A stretch of 39,146 bases of DNA, taken from positions 1 through 39,146 of the forward strand of contig JAFYFJ010000087.1 of the NCBI GenBank assembly GCA_017543835.1. Reading direction: 5' to 3'. Shown one piece after another: positions 23,112-30,652 of this stretch. The position numbers and the translations under genes are program-made. Source of the stretch: Alphaproteobacteria bacterium. GTDB lineage: Bacteria; Pseudomonadota; Alphaproteobacteria; RF32; CAG-239. The notes beneath the pieces are model-generated. The model did no database searches and had not been told where the DNA came from. It saw only the letters and a list, made by a program, of their open reading frames with translations. Every line of letters begins with the position of its first letter. The stretch's first letter is position 1.

Positions 23112-25748
23112 ATGTTAGAAAAAAACTATAATCCGAAGGAATTCGAAGAAAAAATTTATGAAAAATGGGAAAATTCAGGGGCTTTTCAACCGGATATGCG
23201 CTCAGATAAAGAAGCGTTTTCAATTGTGATTCCGCCGCCGAACGTTACCGGCGTTTTGCACATGGGACACGCGCTTGACAATACGTTACAAGATATTCTG
23301 ATTCGTTACAACCGTATGCTCGGTAAAAAAGTTTTATGGCAACCGGGGACAGACCACGCCGGTATTGCCACACAAATGGTGGTAGAACGCAATTTGGCCA
23401 AACAAGGCCTGACCCGTCACGATTTGGGCCGCGAAAAATTTATTCAAACCGTTTGGGAATGGAAAAAGCAGTCGGGCGGCACCATCTGCAAGCAGTTGCG
23501 TCGTTTGGGCGCTTCGTGCGACTGGAGCCGCGAACGCTTCACGATGGATGAGGGCTTATCGCATGCGGTTCGCAAAATTTTTGTTTCACTCTACAAAGAC
23601 GGCCTGATTTATAAGGCAAAAAAGCTTGTGAACTGGGACCCTGCGCTCGAAACAGCCGTTTCCGATTTGGAAGTGGTGCAAAAAGAGACTGTCGGTAAAA
23701 TGTATTACTACAAATATCCGCTTGAGGATAATCCGAATGAGTTTATTCATATTGCCACCACGCGTCCGGAAACAATGTTCGGCGATACGGCAGTTGCTGT
23801 GTCTAAAGATAATCCGAAACTCAAACATCTTATCGGTAAAAACTGCATTTTGCCGATAGCCAACCGCGTGATTCCGATTATTGCCGATGACCACGCCGAC
23901 CCGGAAAAGGGAACGGGTGCTGTGAAAATTACACCGGCACACGACTTTAACGACTTTGAAGTCGGTAAACGCCATAATCTGCCGATGATTAACATCTTAA
24001 ATCCGGATGCGACGCTCAACGAAAACACGCCGTATAACGGTATGACAACACAAGAAGCGCGCGCCAAAACGATTGAAGAACTTGAAAAACTCGGTTTGAT
24101 GGAAAAAATCGAAGAGCACCCGATGGTTATTCCTTACGGTGACCGCAGCGGTGTTGTGATTGAGCCGTATATGACGGACCAATGGTTTGTTGACGCGCCG
24201 AAACTGGCTGTAGAAGCGCGTCGCGTGGTTAATGACGGTGAAATGGAGTTTGTTCCGGCAACCTATAAAAAGACCTATTTTGAGTGGATGAACAACATCC
24301 AGCCGTGGTGCATTTCACGTCAACTCTGGTGGGGACACCAGATGCCGATTTGGTATGGTCCGGACGATACGATTTTCTGTGAAGAAAATGTTGAAGAAGC
24401 ACAAGCGGCAGCCGACAAACATTACGGCAAACACGTCGAATTACGCCGCGAAACAGATGTGTTGGATACTTGGTTTTCATCGGGCTTGTGGGCGTTTTCA
24501 ACACTCGGTTGGCCGGAAAATACCGAATATTTGCAAACATTTTATCCGACATCGGTTTTGGTAACCGGCTTTGACATCATCTTTTTCTGGGTTGCCCGTA
24601 TGATGATGATGAGTATGTATATGATGAAGCGCGTTCCGTTCAAAAAATGCTATATTCACGGCTTGGTTCGCGACGAGCAAGGCCGCAAAATGAGCAAATC
24701 AAAGGGCAACACGGTTGACCCGATGGAAACAATCGACACATACGGTGCGGACGCTCTCCGCTTCTTTATGGCCTCGTCGGAAACGCAAGGTCGCGACATC
24801 AACCTTTCGGATTCGCGCATTCAGGGCTATCGTAATTTTGCCACAAAATTGTGGAACGCCGCCCGTTTTTGTGAGATGAATCAATGCTACTCGGTTAATG
24901 GTTTTGACATCAACAATGCCAAGCTCGCCATCAACAAGTGGATTATCGCCAAAGCCAAAGAAGCAACCAAAGATGTGACCGACAACTTGAACAATTACCG
25001 CTTTTCCGATGCGGCAAACGCTGTATATCAGTTTGTTTGGGGCACTTTCTGCGATTGGTATATCGAATTGACCAAGCCGATTTTCTATGGCGAAAACGTG
25101 GCAGATATTGAAGAAACACGTGCGGTTGCGGCTTGGGTGCTTGACCGTATTCTCGTGATTTTGCACCCGTTTATGCCGTTTGTGACCGCAGAATTGTGGA
25201 ATAATCTGACCGCTCGCAACGTCGATTTAATCTTGGCACAATGGCCGCAAAACGAAACCATCAATGATTCCGACAAGCGCGAGATTGACTGGTCGGTTGA
25301 CTTTATTTCGGCCATCCGTTCGCTCCGCGCCGCCATGAATTTGCCGGCTAGTGCAAAACTGACGGCGTATGTTCAAGCATCTGCCGCTGATTTGACGACG
25401 CTTGCCGCACAAAATACGTTGATTTGCAACTTAGCACGGCTCGAAAAAGCCGAACCTCTCGGTGATATGAGTATCAGCAAAGATATGGTTCAAACCGTAT
25501 GCCGTGATGCCACGATTTTGATTCCGCTCAAGGGCGTGGTTGATTTTGAGGCCGAGCGCGCTCGTTTAAGCAAAGAGCTGGAAACCTTAAATAAAAACTT
25601 GGACGGCTATGCCCGTAAACTCGGCAATCAGGAGTTTGTGGCCAAAGCGCCGGAAAAAGTTGTGGCGGAAGAAAAACGCCGTCAGGCCGAAGCGATGGAA
25701 AATAAAGCCAAAGTCGAAGAGGCCTTGGCGCGTATTGCAAACTTTTAA
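23112..25748 (+). CDS. valS: Valine-tRNA ligase
   Basis: ValS charges tRNA-Val. The 878-residue class I synthetase has the HIGH-type motif HMGH at 50-53 and KMSKS at 526-530. Its CP1 editing domain (TTRPETMFGDTAV, GTGAVKITPAHDFNDFEVG) removes threonine mischarges. The anticodon-binding domain and the C-terminal coiled-coil arm (from about 805), typical of ValS, are present. I prefer the ATG at 23112, which has ggaaag nearby and gives the normal N-terminus MLEKNYNPKEFE, over the one at 23100. It follows the popZ-like gene by 68 bases with no terminator between. Confidence 0.97.
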   Translation: MLEKNYNPKEFEEKIYEKWENSGAFQPDMRSDKEAFSIVIPPPNVTGVLHMGHALDNTLQDILIRYNRMLGKKVLWQPGTDHAGIATQMVVERNLAKQGLTRHDLGREKFIQTVWEWKKQSGGTICKQLRRLGASCDWSRERFTMDEGLSHAVRKIFVSLYKDGLIYKAKKLVNWDPALETAVSDLEVVQKETVGKMYYYKYPLEDNPNEFIHIATTRPETMFGDTAVAVSKDNPKLKHLIGKNCILPIANRVIPIIADDHADPEKGTGAVKITPAHDFNDFEVGKRHNLPMINILNPDATLNENTPYNGMTTQEARAKTIEELEKLGLMEKIEEHPMVIPYGDRSGVVIEPYMTDQWFVDAPKLAVEARRVVNDGEMEFVPATYKKTYFEWMNNIQPWCISRQLWWGHQMPIWYGPDDTIFCEENVEEAQAAADKHYGKHVELRRETDVLDTWFSSGLWAFSTLGWPENTEYLQTFYPTSVLVTGFDIIFFWVARMMMMSMYMMKRVPFKKCYIHGLVRDEQGRKMSKSKGNTVDPMETIDTYGADALRFFMASSETQGRDINLSDSRIQGYRNFATKLWNAARFCEMNQCYSVNGFDINNAKLAINKWIIAKAKEATKDVTDNLNNYRFSDAANAVYQFVWGTFCDWYIELTKPIFYGENVADIEETRAVAAWVLDRILVILHPFMPFVTAELWNNLTARNVDLILAQWPQNETINDSDKREIDWSVDFISAIRSLRAAMNLPASAKLTAYVQASAADLTTLAAQNTLICNLARLEKAEPLGDMSISKDMVQTVCRDATILIPLKGVVDFEAERARLSKELETLNKNLDGYARKLGNQEFVAKAPEKVVAEEKRRQAEAMENKAKVEEALARIANF

Positions 25749-25763
25749 TAAGGAGAAAAACAG

Positions 25764-26402
25764 ATGAAAAAATTAATGTTATGCTTAATGGCTTTAGGTT
25801 TATTAAACGCCTGCGCAACCGATGCTTATACCGGCGAAAGCAAAGTGGCTAAAACCGCTTGGGGAACAGGTATCGGCGCGGCAGTCGGTGCCGGTGTCGG
25901 CGCGCTTATCGGTGGCGAAAAAGGCGCACTTATCGGTGCCGGAATCGGCGGTGCAACCGGCGCGGCAGCCGGCGGCTATATGGATGTTCAAGAAAGCAAG
26001 TTGCGTCAAAAACTCGCCGGAACCGGCGTTCAGGTGGCGCGCGACGGCGACAATATCCGCTTGATTATGCCAAACAGCATAACCTTTGATACCAACAACG
26101 ATGTGATGAAAACTTCGGCAAATGCGGTTTTGGATTCGGTTGCTTTGGTGGCAAACGAATACGACAAGACTAAGTTGCAGATTATCGGACACACCGATAG
26201 CACCGGTAGCGACAAAATCAACAACCCGTTGTCAGAGCGTCGAGCACGCACGGTCGCAAACTATCTCGCAATGCGCGGTGTTGCCGGTGCACGTTTGTAT
26301 GCGGCAGGCGCCGGCTCCAAACAACCGATTGCTTCAAACGCAACGGAAGAAGGCAGAGCGCAAAACCGTCGTGTTGAGATTTATCTCATCAACGCACAAT
26401 AA
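25764..26402 (+). CDS. OmpA-family lipoprotein with glycine zipper
   Basis: The 212-residue precursor has a lipoprotein signal ending in LLNAC (Cys17). It is followed by a glycine-zipper membrane-like stretch (about 34-76, repeated G-x-G-A) and an OmpA C-terminal peptidoglycan-binding domain. The latter shows ITFDTNNDVMK, IIGHTDSTGS, NPLSERRARTVANYL and the end motif EEGRAQNRRVEI. The layout equals that of YiaD-type proteins, which tether the outer membrane to peptidoglycan. A strong aaggag site follows the valS stop by a few bases, so co-transcription with valS is likely. A large hairpin starts at its stop codon. Confidence 0.92.
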   Translation: MKKLMLCLMALGLLNACATDAYTGESKVAKTAWGTGIGAAVGAGVGALIGGEKGALIGAGIGGATGAAAGGYMDVQESKLRQKLAGTGVQVARDGDNIRLIMPNSITFDTNNDVMKTSANAVLDSVALVANEYDKTKLQIIGHTDSTGSDKINNPLSERRARTVANYLAMRGVAGARLYAAGAGSKQPIASNATEEGRAQNRRVEIYLINAQ

Positions 26403-26507
26403 AAACTCGTATAGCTGATGACTGCTTGAAGGATTTTTTCTTGTGTACTATTTGTGTACACAGCGAAAGAATCCTTCTGCATATTTACGCACGCTATTCG
26501 AGTTTTT
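26401..26507. repeat. Long nested inverted repeat after the OmpA-type gene
   Basis: Outer arms aaaaactcgtatagc (26401-26415) and gctattcgagttttt (26493-26507) match at 14 of 15 positions. Inside lies a second hairpin: gaaggattttttc (26428-26440) with gaaagaatccttc (26465-26477), then tgtgtac (26442-26448) with gtacaca (26456-26462). The outer right arm ends in five T and may act as terminator for valS and the lipoprotein gene, but the nested structure is much larger than needed. Confidence 0.75.
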
Positions 26508-26620
26508 AGTGTGGCCGTGCCGTTTTTCTTTGTGCTAGTATACACTGAGCGAGAAACCTTTTTTCTATCCGACTAATTATCCGCAGTTTATCAGGTGTTA
26601 CTGTGCACTACGGAAAATAC
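26508..26620. other. Intergenic region without a gene
   Basis: Between the nested hairpin and the next promoter there is no convincing reading frame. The bases tgtgctagtatacactgagc (26533-26552) are partly palindromic and echo the tgtac/gtaca theme of the hairpin just upstream. Confidence 0.4.
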
Positions 26621-26648
26621 TTGACAAAAAACAAAAAACAAGTAAAAT
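26621..26648 (+). promoter_or_regulatory. Promoter of the 26684 lipoprotein gene
   Basis: TTGACA (26621-26626), 16-base spacer, TAAAAT (26643-26648). Confidence 0.75.
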
Positions 26649-26683
26649 AAGACCATATAATAATTCAAGCAAAGGAGAAAGTA

Positions 26684-27436
26684 ATGAAAAAAATTAAAGA
26701 GATATTGCAGAAAAAAGCTAAAAATACTCTTTTGGGTACTGCATTGGCAGCGGCTTCGTTAGGTTTTAGTGCAACTTCATGCACCAATGTACCCCAAAAT
26801 ACCGATGAAGAAAAAAATACTCAGGAACTCGTCGATAAAAATAAAAATAAAGATAAAGAAAAGGAAATAAAGCAAAAATGGAAAAATGCCGCCAAAGCTG
26901 AGCTCAAGAAAATCGAAGAAGCAGGTATTGCCACATCCAAAAAAGATAAAGATGGCAATATTACGGAGATTTTGGTGTCAATTGACAGAACCAGAAATGA
27001 TGAATTGCAGGGAGATTTAGTTGTAACACACTGTAAATACAGCAATCCGAAATATATACCGGTGCATCAAAAGGCACATACGGAAGATGTCGGAGAGTAT
27101 GTAGTAAAAAATAGCGACGGTAGCGAAGAATACGTTAGAAATGCATTGCATCATCCGGACAGAGAATATGAAACAACTCCTGTTTCAACTTATTTACAAC
27201 CTAAAGAGTCTGATATTGTAAGAGCCAAAAATATTGTTACCGAAGTGATAAAAGGTAATGAGACTGTTGCGGATATCAGTGAAAATGGTGACACATTGGT
27301 GCAAACCAAAATCAAAAAGGTGCAGTTATACAAAAATGTTAATGATCAAATAGTATTCAAATATCCGATGAAACCTCTGACCAAAGTTATGAATAAATCT
27401 CAACAGGCACCGCGCCGCGGAAGTCGCAACATATAA
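26684..27436 (+). CDS. Putative lipoprotein of unknown function, Lys-rich
   Basis: The 250-residue precursor has a basic N-terminus, a hydrophobic core and a possible lipobox SATSC (Cys33), so lipid anchoring is likely though the box is not ideal. A Lys/Asp/Glu-rich linker follows (about 45-75), then a probable globular domain of about 150 residues and a basic C-terminus (PRRGSRNI). No family is recognised. The gene is AT-rich relative to valS, which may indicate later acquisition. It has a strong ribosome site (aaaggag), its own promoter and a perfect terminator. Confidence 0.75.
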   Translation: MKKIKEILQKKAKNTLLGTALAAASLGFSATSCTNVPQNTDEEKNTQELVDKNKNKDKEKEIKQKWKNAAKAELKKIEEAGIATSKKDKDGNITEILVSIDRTRNDELQGDLVVTHCKYSNPKYIPVHQKAHTEDVGEYVVKNSDGSEEYVRNALHHPDREYETTPVSTYLQPKESDIVRAKNIVTEVIKGNETVADISENGDTLVQTKIKKVQLYKNVNDQIVFKYPMKPLTKVMNKSQQAPRRGSRNI

Positions 27437-27457
27437 TAATATCACAAAAAAAATACA

Positions 27458-27498
27458 AAAAAATCCTTTAAGCGTTGTAGCTTAAAGGATTTTTTTTA
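27458..27498. terminator. Intrinsic terminator, probably bidirectional
   Basis: Perfect stem aaaatcctttaagc (27460-27473) with gcttaaaggatttt (27480-27493), flanked by A-rich and T-rich runs. It lies between two convergent genes. Confidence 0.93.
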
Positions 27499-27515
27499 TA
27501 GAACCGAGCCGCCCG

Positions 27516-27971
27516 TTAACGATGCGGCACAAAAATCAACGTATCCGACTTGTGCAAGTTGCCATACATTCGGCGGGGCGGCAAAACAGACATTTGCGGC
27601 TCCCTCGCGGATTTTTCGTAATCCGGCAAAAAGCTTTTCCCCGTATTTTCATTGTGTTGCCAACCTTTTTTATACTGACGCAACATGCGTCCGAACAGCG
27701 AATCAGAGGCATTTGCCGGCAGATAAACCACACGCGCCGGTTGAATATAGACCGTCAGCGGCTGCCAAAAAATAACATTTCTGCCATACGCGCCGCCATA
27801 GTGAATTCGTCCCCAAGTCAACCGCGTCACACTCGGCATTCTGACAATAATGCGCGGCGGTTGCGAAATAACCGTTTCGGATTGCACAACGGGTAAAGGT
27901 TTTTGTTGTTGCGCAAAGACACTCAAGGCCCCAAGGCACAAGAGAATCAACAATAATAGCAATCTTTTCAT
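27516..27971 (-). CDS. Small exported protein of unknown function
   Basis: The 151-residue precursor has a leucine-rich signal peptide cleaved near VFA/QQ (about residue 20). The mature part is basic, rich in Pro, Arg, Tyr and Trp, without cysteines. No family is recognised. It has its own promoter (28064-28036) and a leader of about 60 bases, but no clear ribosome site before the ATG. Confidence 0.75.
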   Translation of the reverse strand: MKRLLLLLILLCLGALSVFAQQQKPLPVVQSETVISQPPRIIVRMPSVTRLTWGRIHYGGAYGRNVIFWQPLTVYIQPARVVYLPANASDSLFGRMLRQYKKGWQHNENTGKSFLPDYEKSAREPQMSVLPPRRMYGNLHKSDTLIFVPHR

Positions 27972-28035
27972 AAGCTTGATGTTTTAGATATTTAACAAAA
28001 AAATTAAAGTCGCAATAATTATAGTATTTGTCGTT

Positions 28036-28064
28036 ATTTTATAAAACACCTCAAACATTGTCAA
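28036..28064 (-). promoter_or_regulatory. Promoter of the 27971 exported-protein gene
   Basis: Minus strand TTGACA (28064-28059), 17-base spacer, TAAAAT (28041-28036). Confidence 0.75.
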
Positions 28065-28071
28065 GCGCAAA

Positions 28072-28112
28072 GAAAAAACCCGCCGAGTGTCATACTCGAC
28101 GGGGTTTTTCTT
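28072..28112 (-). terminator. Intrinsic terminator of the 28489 gene
   Basis: On the minus strand a hairpin of about 13 bp with one bulge (arms around ccccgtcgagt and actcggcggg) is followed by six T. It lies just before the promoter of the next gene. Confidence 0.85.
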
Positions 28113-28120
28113 TCATAGAA

Positions 28121-28489
28121 TCAGCGTTTGTGCGCTTTCTGTTCTTCTTCCAAATCAGTGAGATAGTCGTCAACCGAACGTCCTCTGTCGGGCGAATTCA
28201 CCAACTCGACAACCTGCCACTTTCCGTCACGTTTTTCAACCTTGACACTGACAGCGTCACCGGGGGCAAGGTTAGCCAGCACCACAAGAACGCGGCCGGT
28301 TGAGAGATTGTTATCCACCATAAAGGTGATTTTATCGCCGATGGTAAACAACTCGCCGTTCAAGTTAGTTTCTTTAACGGCCACGGTAAACTCGAATCGA
28401 TGCGGCGGTTCAACAATCTTTCCGACGCGCTTCACGGTTCCGACAAACAGGGCTTGTGAAACCGAATTCTTCAAATTTGAATTCTCCAT
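28121..28489 (-). CDS. Small soluble protein of unknown function
   Basis: The open frame reaches back to 28606, but a near-perfect promoter lies inside that extension (28570-28542), so the ATG at 28489 is the likely start, giving 122 residues. The extension would also add an improbable hydrophobic leader. The product looks like a small beta barrel (GTVKRVGKIVEPPHRFEFTV, FTIGDKITFMV, LAPGDAVSVKVEKRDGKWQV), a pattern common in OB-fold or translation-factor-like domains, with an acidic helical tail. No family is assigned. No Shine-Dalgarno site is seen. Confidence 0.7.
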   Translation of the reverse strand: MENSNLKNSVSQALFVGTVKRVGKIVEPPHRFEFTVAVKETNLNGELFTIGDKITFMVDNNLSTGRVLVVLANLAPGDAVSVKVEKRDGKWQVVELVNSPDRGRSVDDYLTDLEEEQKAHKR

Positions 28490-28541
28490 AATGATAATGA
28501 TAAAGTAAAAAAATATACTAATTGTGATGTAAAACATTGTC

Positions 28542-28570
28542 AGTATAGCCGCGCATTTCCTTTTTGTCAA
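28542..28570 (-). promoter_or_regulatory. Promoter of the 28489 gene
   Basis: Minus strand TTGACA (28570-28565), 17-base spacer, TATACT (28547-28542). It decides the start codon of the gene it drives. Confidence 0.85.
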
Positions 28571-28599
28571 ATTATTTTTTGAAAAATCCATAAAGTTGC

Positions 28600-28628
28600 T
28601 TGACATACAAAGTTTTTTGTCATATTAT
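28600..28628 (+). promoter_or_regulatory. Promoter of the 28744 microprotein gene
   Basis: TTGACA (28600-28605), 17-base spacer, TATTAT (28623-28628), divergent from the promoter at 28570. The leader to the ATG would be about 110 bases. Confidence 0.7.
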
Positions 28629-28743
28629 ACGCCTAATTCATTATATTTTATATATTACTTAAAATATTACTGTGTCCGTTCGGATACTGCCTTGGTTTTG
28701 ACGAGATTTATTCAATATATTATTCACAAAACTCCAAAAAACA

Positions 28744-28884
28744 ATGAAAACAAAAGGTCTTATCTGTTTTTTCCTGGGAATCGCAGCCGGTTTGTTAGGT
28801 CATCTCGCTGCCCGCAAAGTTGATGAAATTCGTCTTTTACCGGAGGACTGGTATAAGGGGGATGATATGGAACATTGGGGCTGA
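28744..28884 (+). CDS. 46-residue membrane microprotein
   Basis: The frame from the ATG at 28744 to the TGA at 28884 encodes a single membrane helix (residues about 5-22, LICFFLGIAAGLLGHLAA), a charged middle and an acidic end DDMEHWG. It sits between a strong promoter and a terminator, which makes it the only candidate product of that transcript. There is no Shine-Dalgarno site. The family is unknown; single-span microproteins often bind larger membrane proteins, but no partner is visible. Confidence 0.5.
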   Translation: MKTKGLICFFLGIAAGLLGHLAARKVDEIRLLPEDWYKGDDMEHWG

Positions 28885-28902
28885 TTCCTGTGTCCGAGCA
28901 CT

Positions 28903-28951
28903 CAAAAAAAAAGACGACACCCTTTTTTAAAGGTTGCCGTCTTTTTTTAAT
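28903..28951. terminator. Bidirectional intrinsic terminator
   Basis: A-rich left arm with gacgacacc pairs with ggttgccgtc and a T-run on the right, with one or two mismatches. It separates the convergent units at 28744 and 28962. Confidence 0.8.
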
Positions 28952-28961
28952 GGTTAATTCT

Positions 28962-29342
28962 CTAAATCGGTGCCAAAAACAGCACTTTGCGCCGTTCATC
29001 AGGTCGATTCTCAAAGCGCGTCCAAAACTGGTTCACAATCGCACCGAGCAACATACAATCGCCGCGTCCGATACTGAGCAGACGATTATTGATTGTTTCC
29101 AAATGTTCTTCAATCAGGTGCATCTGTTTTTTGGTGGGCAGCAACATATTCAAGCTCCGACCGTAAAGCAGTGCTTCTTTCTTAGAAATAGGCGTTTTCA
29201 AAAGCGAGTCGATATCCAAATAATATTCCGGACTGACCAGGATTCCTTTGATACATTCTTCGGTTTTGACCGCCGAACATTGATGGTTGCGCAATACAAA
29301 ATTACCGATTTGCGCGCAAGTTGCAGATTTTAACTTTTCCAT
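28962..29342 (-). CDS. Small protein with an LPTK motif, unknown function
   Basis: The 126-residue soluble protein has YGRSLNMLLPTKKQMHLIEE (about 60-79), a helix and then GRGDCMLLGAIVNQFWTRFE. The order L-P-T-K, helix with I-N, Gly, then a W-containing strand is reminiscent of DUF1566-type domains (L-P-T-K-x-E ... Y-W-S-S), but the match is too weak to assign. Four cysteines occur, at about 9, 22, 30 and 96. No ribosome site is visible. It is driven by a TTGACA promoter at 29428. Confidence 0.65.
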   Translation of the reverse strand: MEKLKSATCAQIGNFVLRNHQCSAVKTEECIKGILVSPEYYLDIDSLLKTPISKKEALLYGRSLNMLLPTKKQMHLIEEHLETINNRLLSIGRGDCMLLGAIVNQFWTRFENRPDERRKVLFLAPI

Positions 29343-29399
29343 TATCGTTCAAAATTATAATATTCAAAATTCGTTAATAATTAAATTTCATAAGGCGCA

Positions 29400-29428
29400 T
29401 TGATATAATGGATTATATATAATGTCAA
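29400..29428 (-). promoter_or_regulatory. Promoter of the 29342 gene
   Basis: Minus strand TTGACA (29428-29423), 17-base spacer, TATCAA (29405-29400). Confidence 0.6.
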
Positions 29429-29429
29429 G

Positions 29430-29790
29430 TCCGATTTGCAGATAAATTACCAATCGCCGCAAACGGTGGATTTTCCTAAGTTACGCAACATTTTTTAAAA
29501 TTTTTTTATTAAATCTTTACAAGTTTTTAAAATTTACGCTGATTTTGCGAATCGGGGAAAATTACAAAATATCGTAATTTCAATATGTTGCAAAATTTTC
29601 TCATTTTTTTCATTTTTTGCAATAAATTTAATATTTTCTAAAATTCTATACAAAAATGCGCAAAAAAGTCCTTTTTCGATGTATTTTTTAAGAAAAAGTA
29701 AAAAAAAGCTTAACATTTAGTTAAAAATCTGTTAATAATGAAATTGAGGTATGAATATTCAAAAGTTTCAGGAAATTAACTGGAGGTATA
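29430..29790. other. AT-rich gene-free region
   Basis: About 360 bases of very AT-rich sequence with long A and T runs and no supported gene. A possible plus-strand promoter for the Cys-rich lipoprotein is TTAACA (29710-29715), 17-base spacer, TAATAA (29733-29738). The homopolymer runs upstream of it could act as UP elements or bent DNA. Confidence 0.5.
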
Positions 29791-29791
29791 T

Positions 29792-30226
29792 ATGAAAAAT
29801 TTATTTTATTTATCAGTGTTGGTGTTGACTGCCGGATTGGCAGCTTGCGCCTACGACGAAACAAGCGAAGTTCGCAATTATCAGTATGCTGGCCAAACCG
29901 GCTCTTGCGGTGCTCAACCGGCACCGAGACCGGCTCCGGTTCAAACCTATGCACCGGTAGCATCTAATTGCGCTTGCAAAGCAGCTCCGGTTTGCAATGC
30001 TCCGGTTTGTCCGCCGGCTCCGGCATGTGGCTGCGCTCCGCAAGAATATACGGTAAGAACACCGGTTCAAGTTGTATATCAAAACACAACATACCGCACC
30101 GTATATGAACCGAAAACGTTCCAGAGCACATCGTATGAAACGCGTCCGTATAACAGAGCAGAAGTTTGCTCCGGTCCGAACTGCGCTCCGGCTCCGATGT
30201 TGATGAACGCACCGCGTCAGTTCTAA
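29792..30226 (+). CDS. Cys/Pro/Ala-rich lipoprotein of unknown function
   Basis: The 144-residue precursor has a lipoprotein signal with the box LAAC (Cys19). The mature chain has nine further cysteines in a low-complexity part built from short Pro-Ala-Pro and Cys-containing units (about 38-90), then a Tyr/Thr-rich part (YRTVYEPKTF, STSYETRPY). This suggests a disulphide-linked surface or cell-wall-like protein, an inference from composition only. The ggagg site, AT-rich leader and downstream terminator fit a well-expressed single gene. Confidence 0.8.
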   Translation: MKNLFYLSVLVLTAGLAACAYDETSEVRNYQYAGQTGSCGAQPAPRPAPVQTYAPVASNCACKAAPVCNAPVCPPAPACGCAPQEYTVRTPVQVVYQNTTYRTVYEPKTFQSTSYETRPYNRAEVCSGPNCAPAPMLMNAPRQF

Positions 30227-30260
30227 TTTACAAAACCTGGTAATTTTCTGAACAAGATTT

Positions 30261-30287
30261 GAGAGGGACCCGAAAGCCCTCTCTTTT
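30261..30287 (+). terminator. Intrinsic terminator
   Basis: Stem gagaggg (30261-30267) with ccctctc (30277-30283), then T. Confidence 0.88.
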
Positions 30288-30316
30288 CTTTTATATATTT
30301 TTATTGACAAAAAAGC

Positions 30317-30345
30317 TTGTAATTCGTTTTTTTTTGTGATATAGT
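30317..30345 (+). promoter_or_regulatory. Promoter of the 30376 gene
   Basis: TTGTAA (30317-30322), 17-base spacer, TATAGT (30340-30345). A TTGACA at 30304 is at the wrong distance. Confidence 0.5.
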
Positions 30346-30375
30346 GATAGAAAATGAACCAAAGGAGATAAAATT

Positions 30376-30597
30376 ATGAAAACAACTGATATTAAACCGC
30401 AAGCAAATACTCCTTCCGTGAAGGAAAGAATTGTCACAAAAGTTAAAAACAGCTTCGATAAGTTCGTTGACAAGCTTTCCGCACCTAAAGACCCGGACAG
30501 AGAAGAAGCCCCAAAAACACCTGACAAAGTCATAGAGTTCAGCACACGGCAACAGATTGAAGCCGCAGACAAAGGTGATAAATATATTGACAGATAA
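30376..30597 (+). CDS. Small charged protein of unknown function
   Basis: The 73-residue protein is hydrophilic, rich in Lys and Asp, with an N-terminal amphipathic helix (VKERIVTKVKNSFDKFVDKL) followed by a Pro-rich disordered stretch. There is no signal peptide. A strong aaaggag site precedes the ATG. No family is recognised. It converges on the ATPase operon, sharing its terminator. Confidence 0.7.
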   Translation: MKTTDIKPQANTPSVKERIVTKVKNSFDKFVDKLSAPKDPDREEAPKTPDKVIEFSTRQQIEAADKGDKYIDR

Positions 30598-30621
30598 TCA
30601 ATTTTAAAAGATTCCTTATAA

Positions 30622-30652
30622 AAAGGCGAAAGCATCAGCTTTCGTCTTTTTT
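30622..30652. terminator. Bidirectional terminator overlapping the end of atpG
   Basis: Stem aaaggcgaaagc (30622-30633) with gctttcgtcttt (30638-30649). The loop holds the atpG stop codon (30635-30637), so the last atpG codons form one arm. T-runs exist on both sides. Confidence 0.9.

Noticed and set aside
28490-28606. N-terminal extension of the 28489 gene
   Set aside because: A near-perfect promoter lies inside it, so it would mostly be upstream of the transcript.
29534-29716. Minus-strand 60-residue frame in the AT-rich gap
   Set aside because: Phe/Lys/Ile-rich product from AT runs, no ribosome site or promoter; likely chance.
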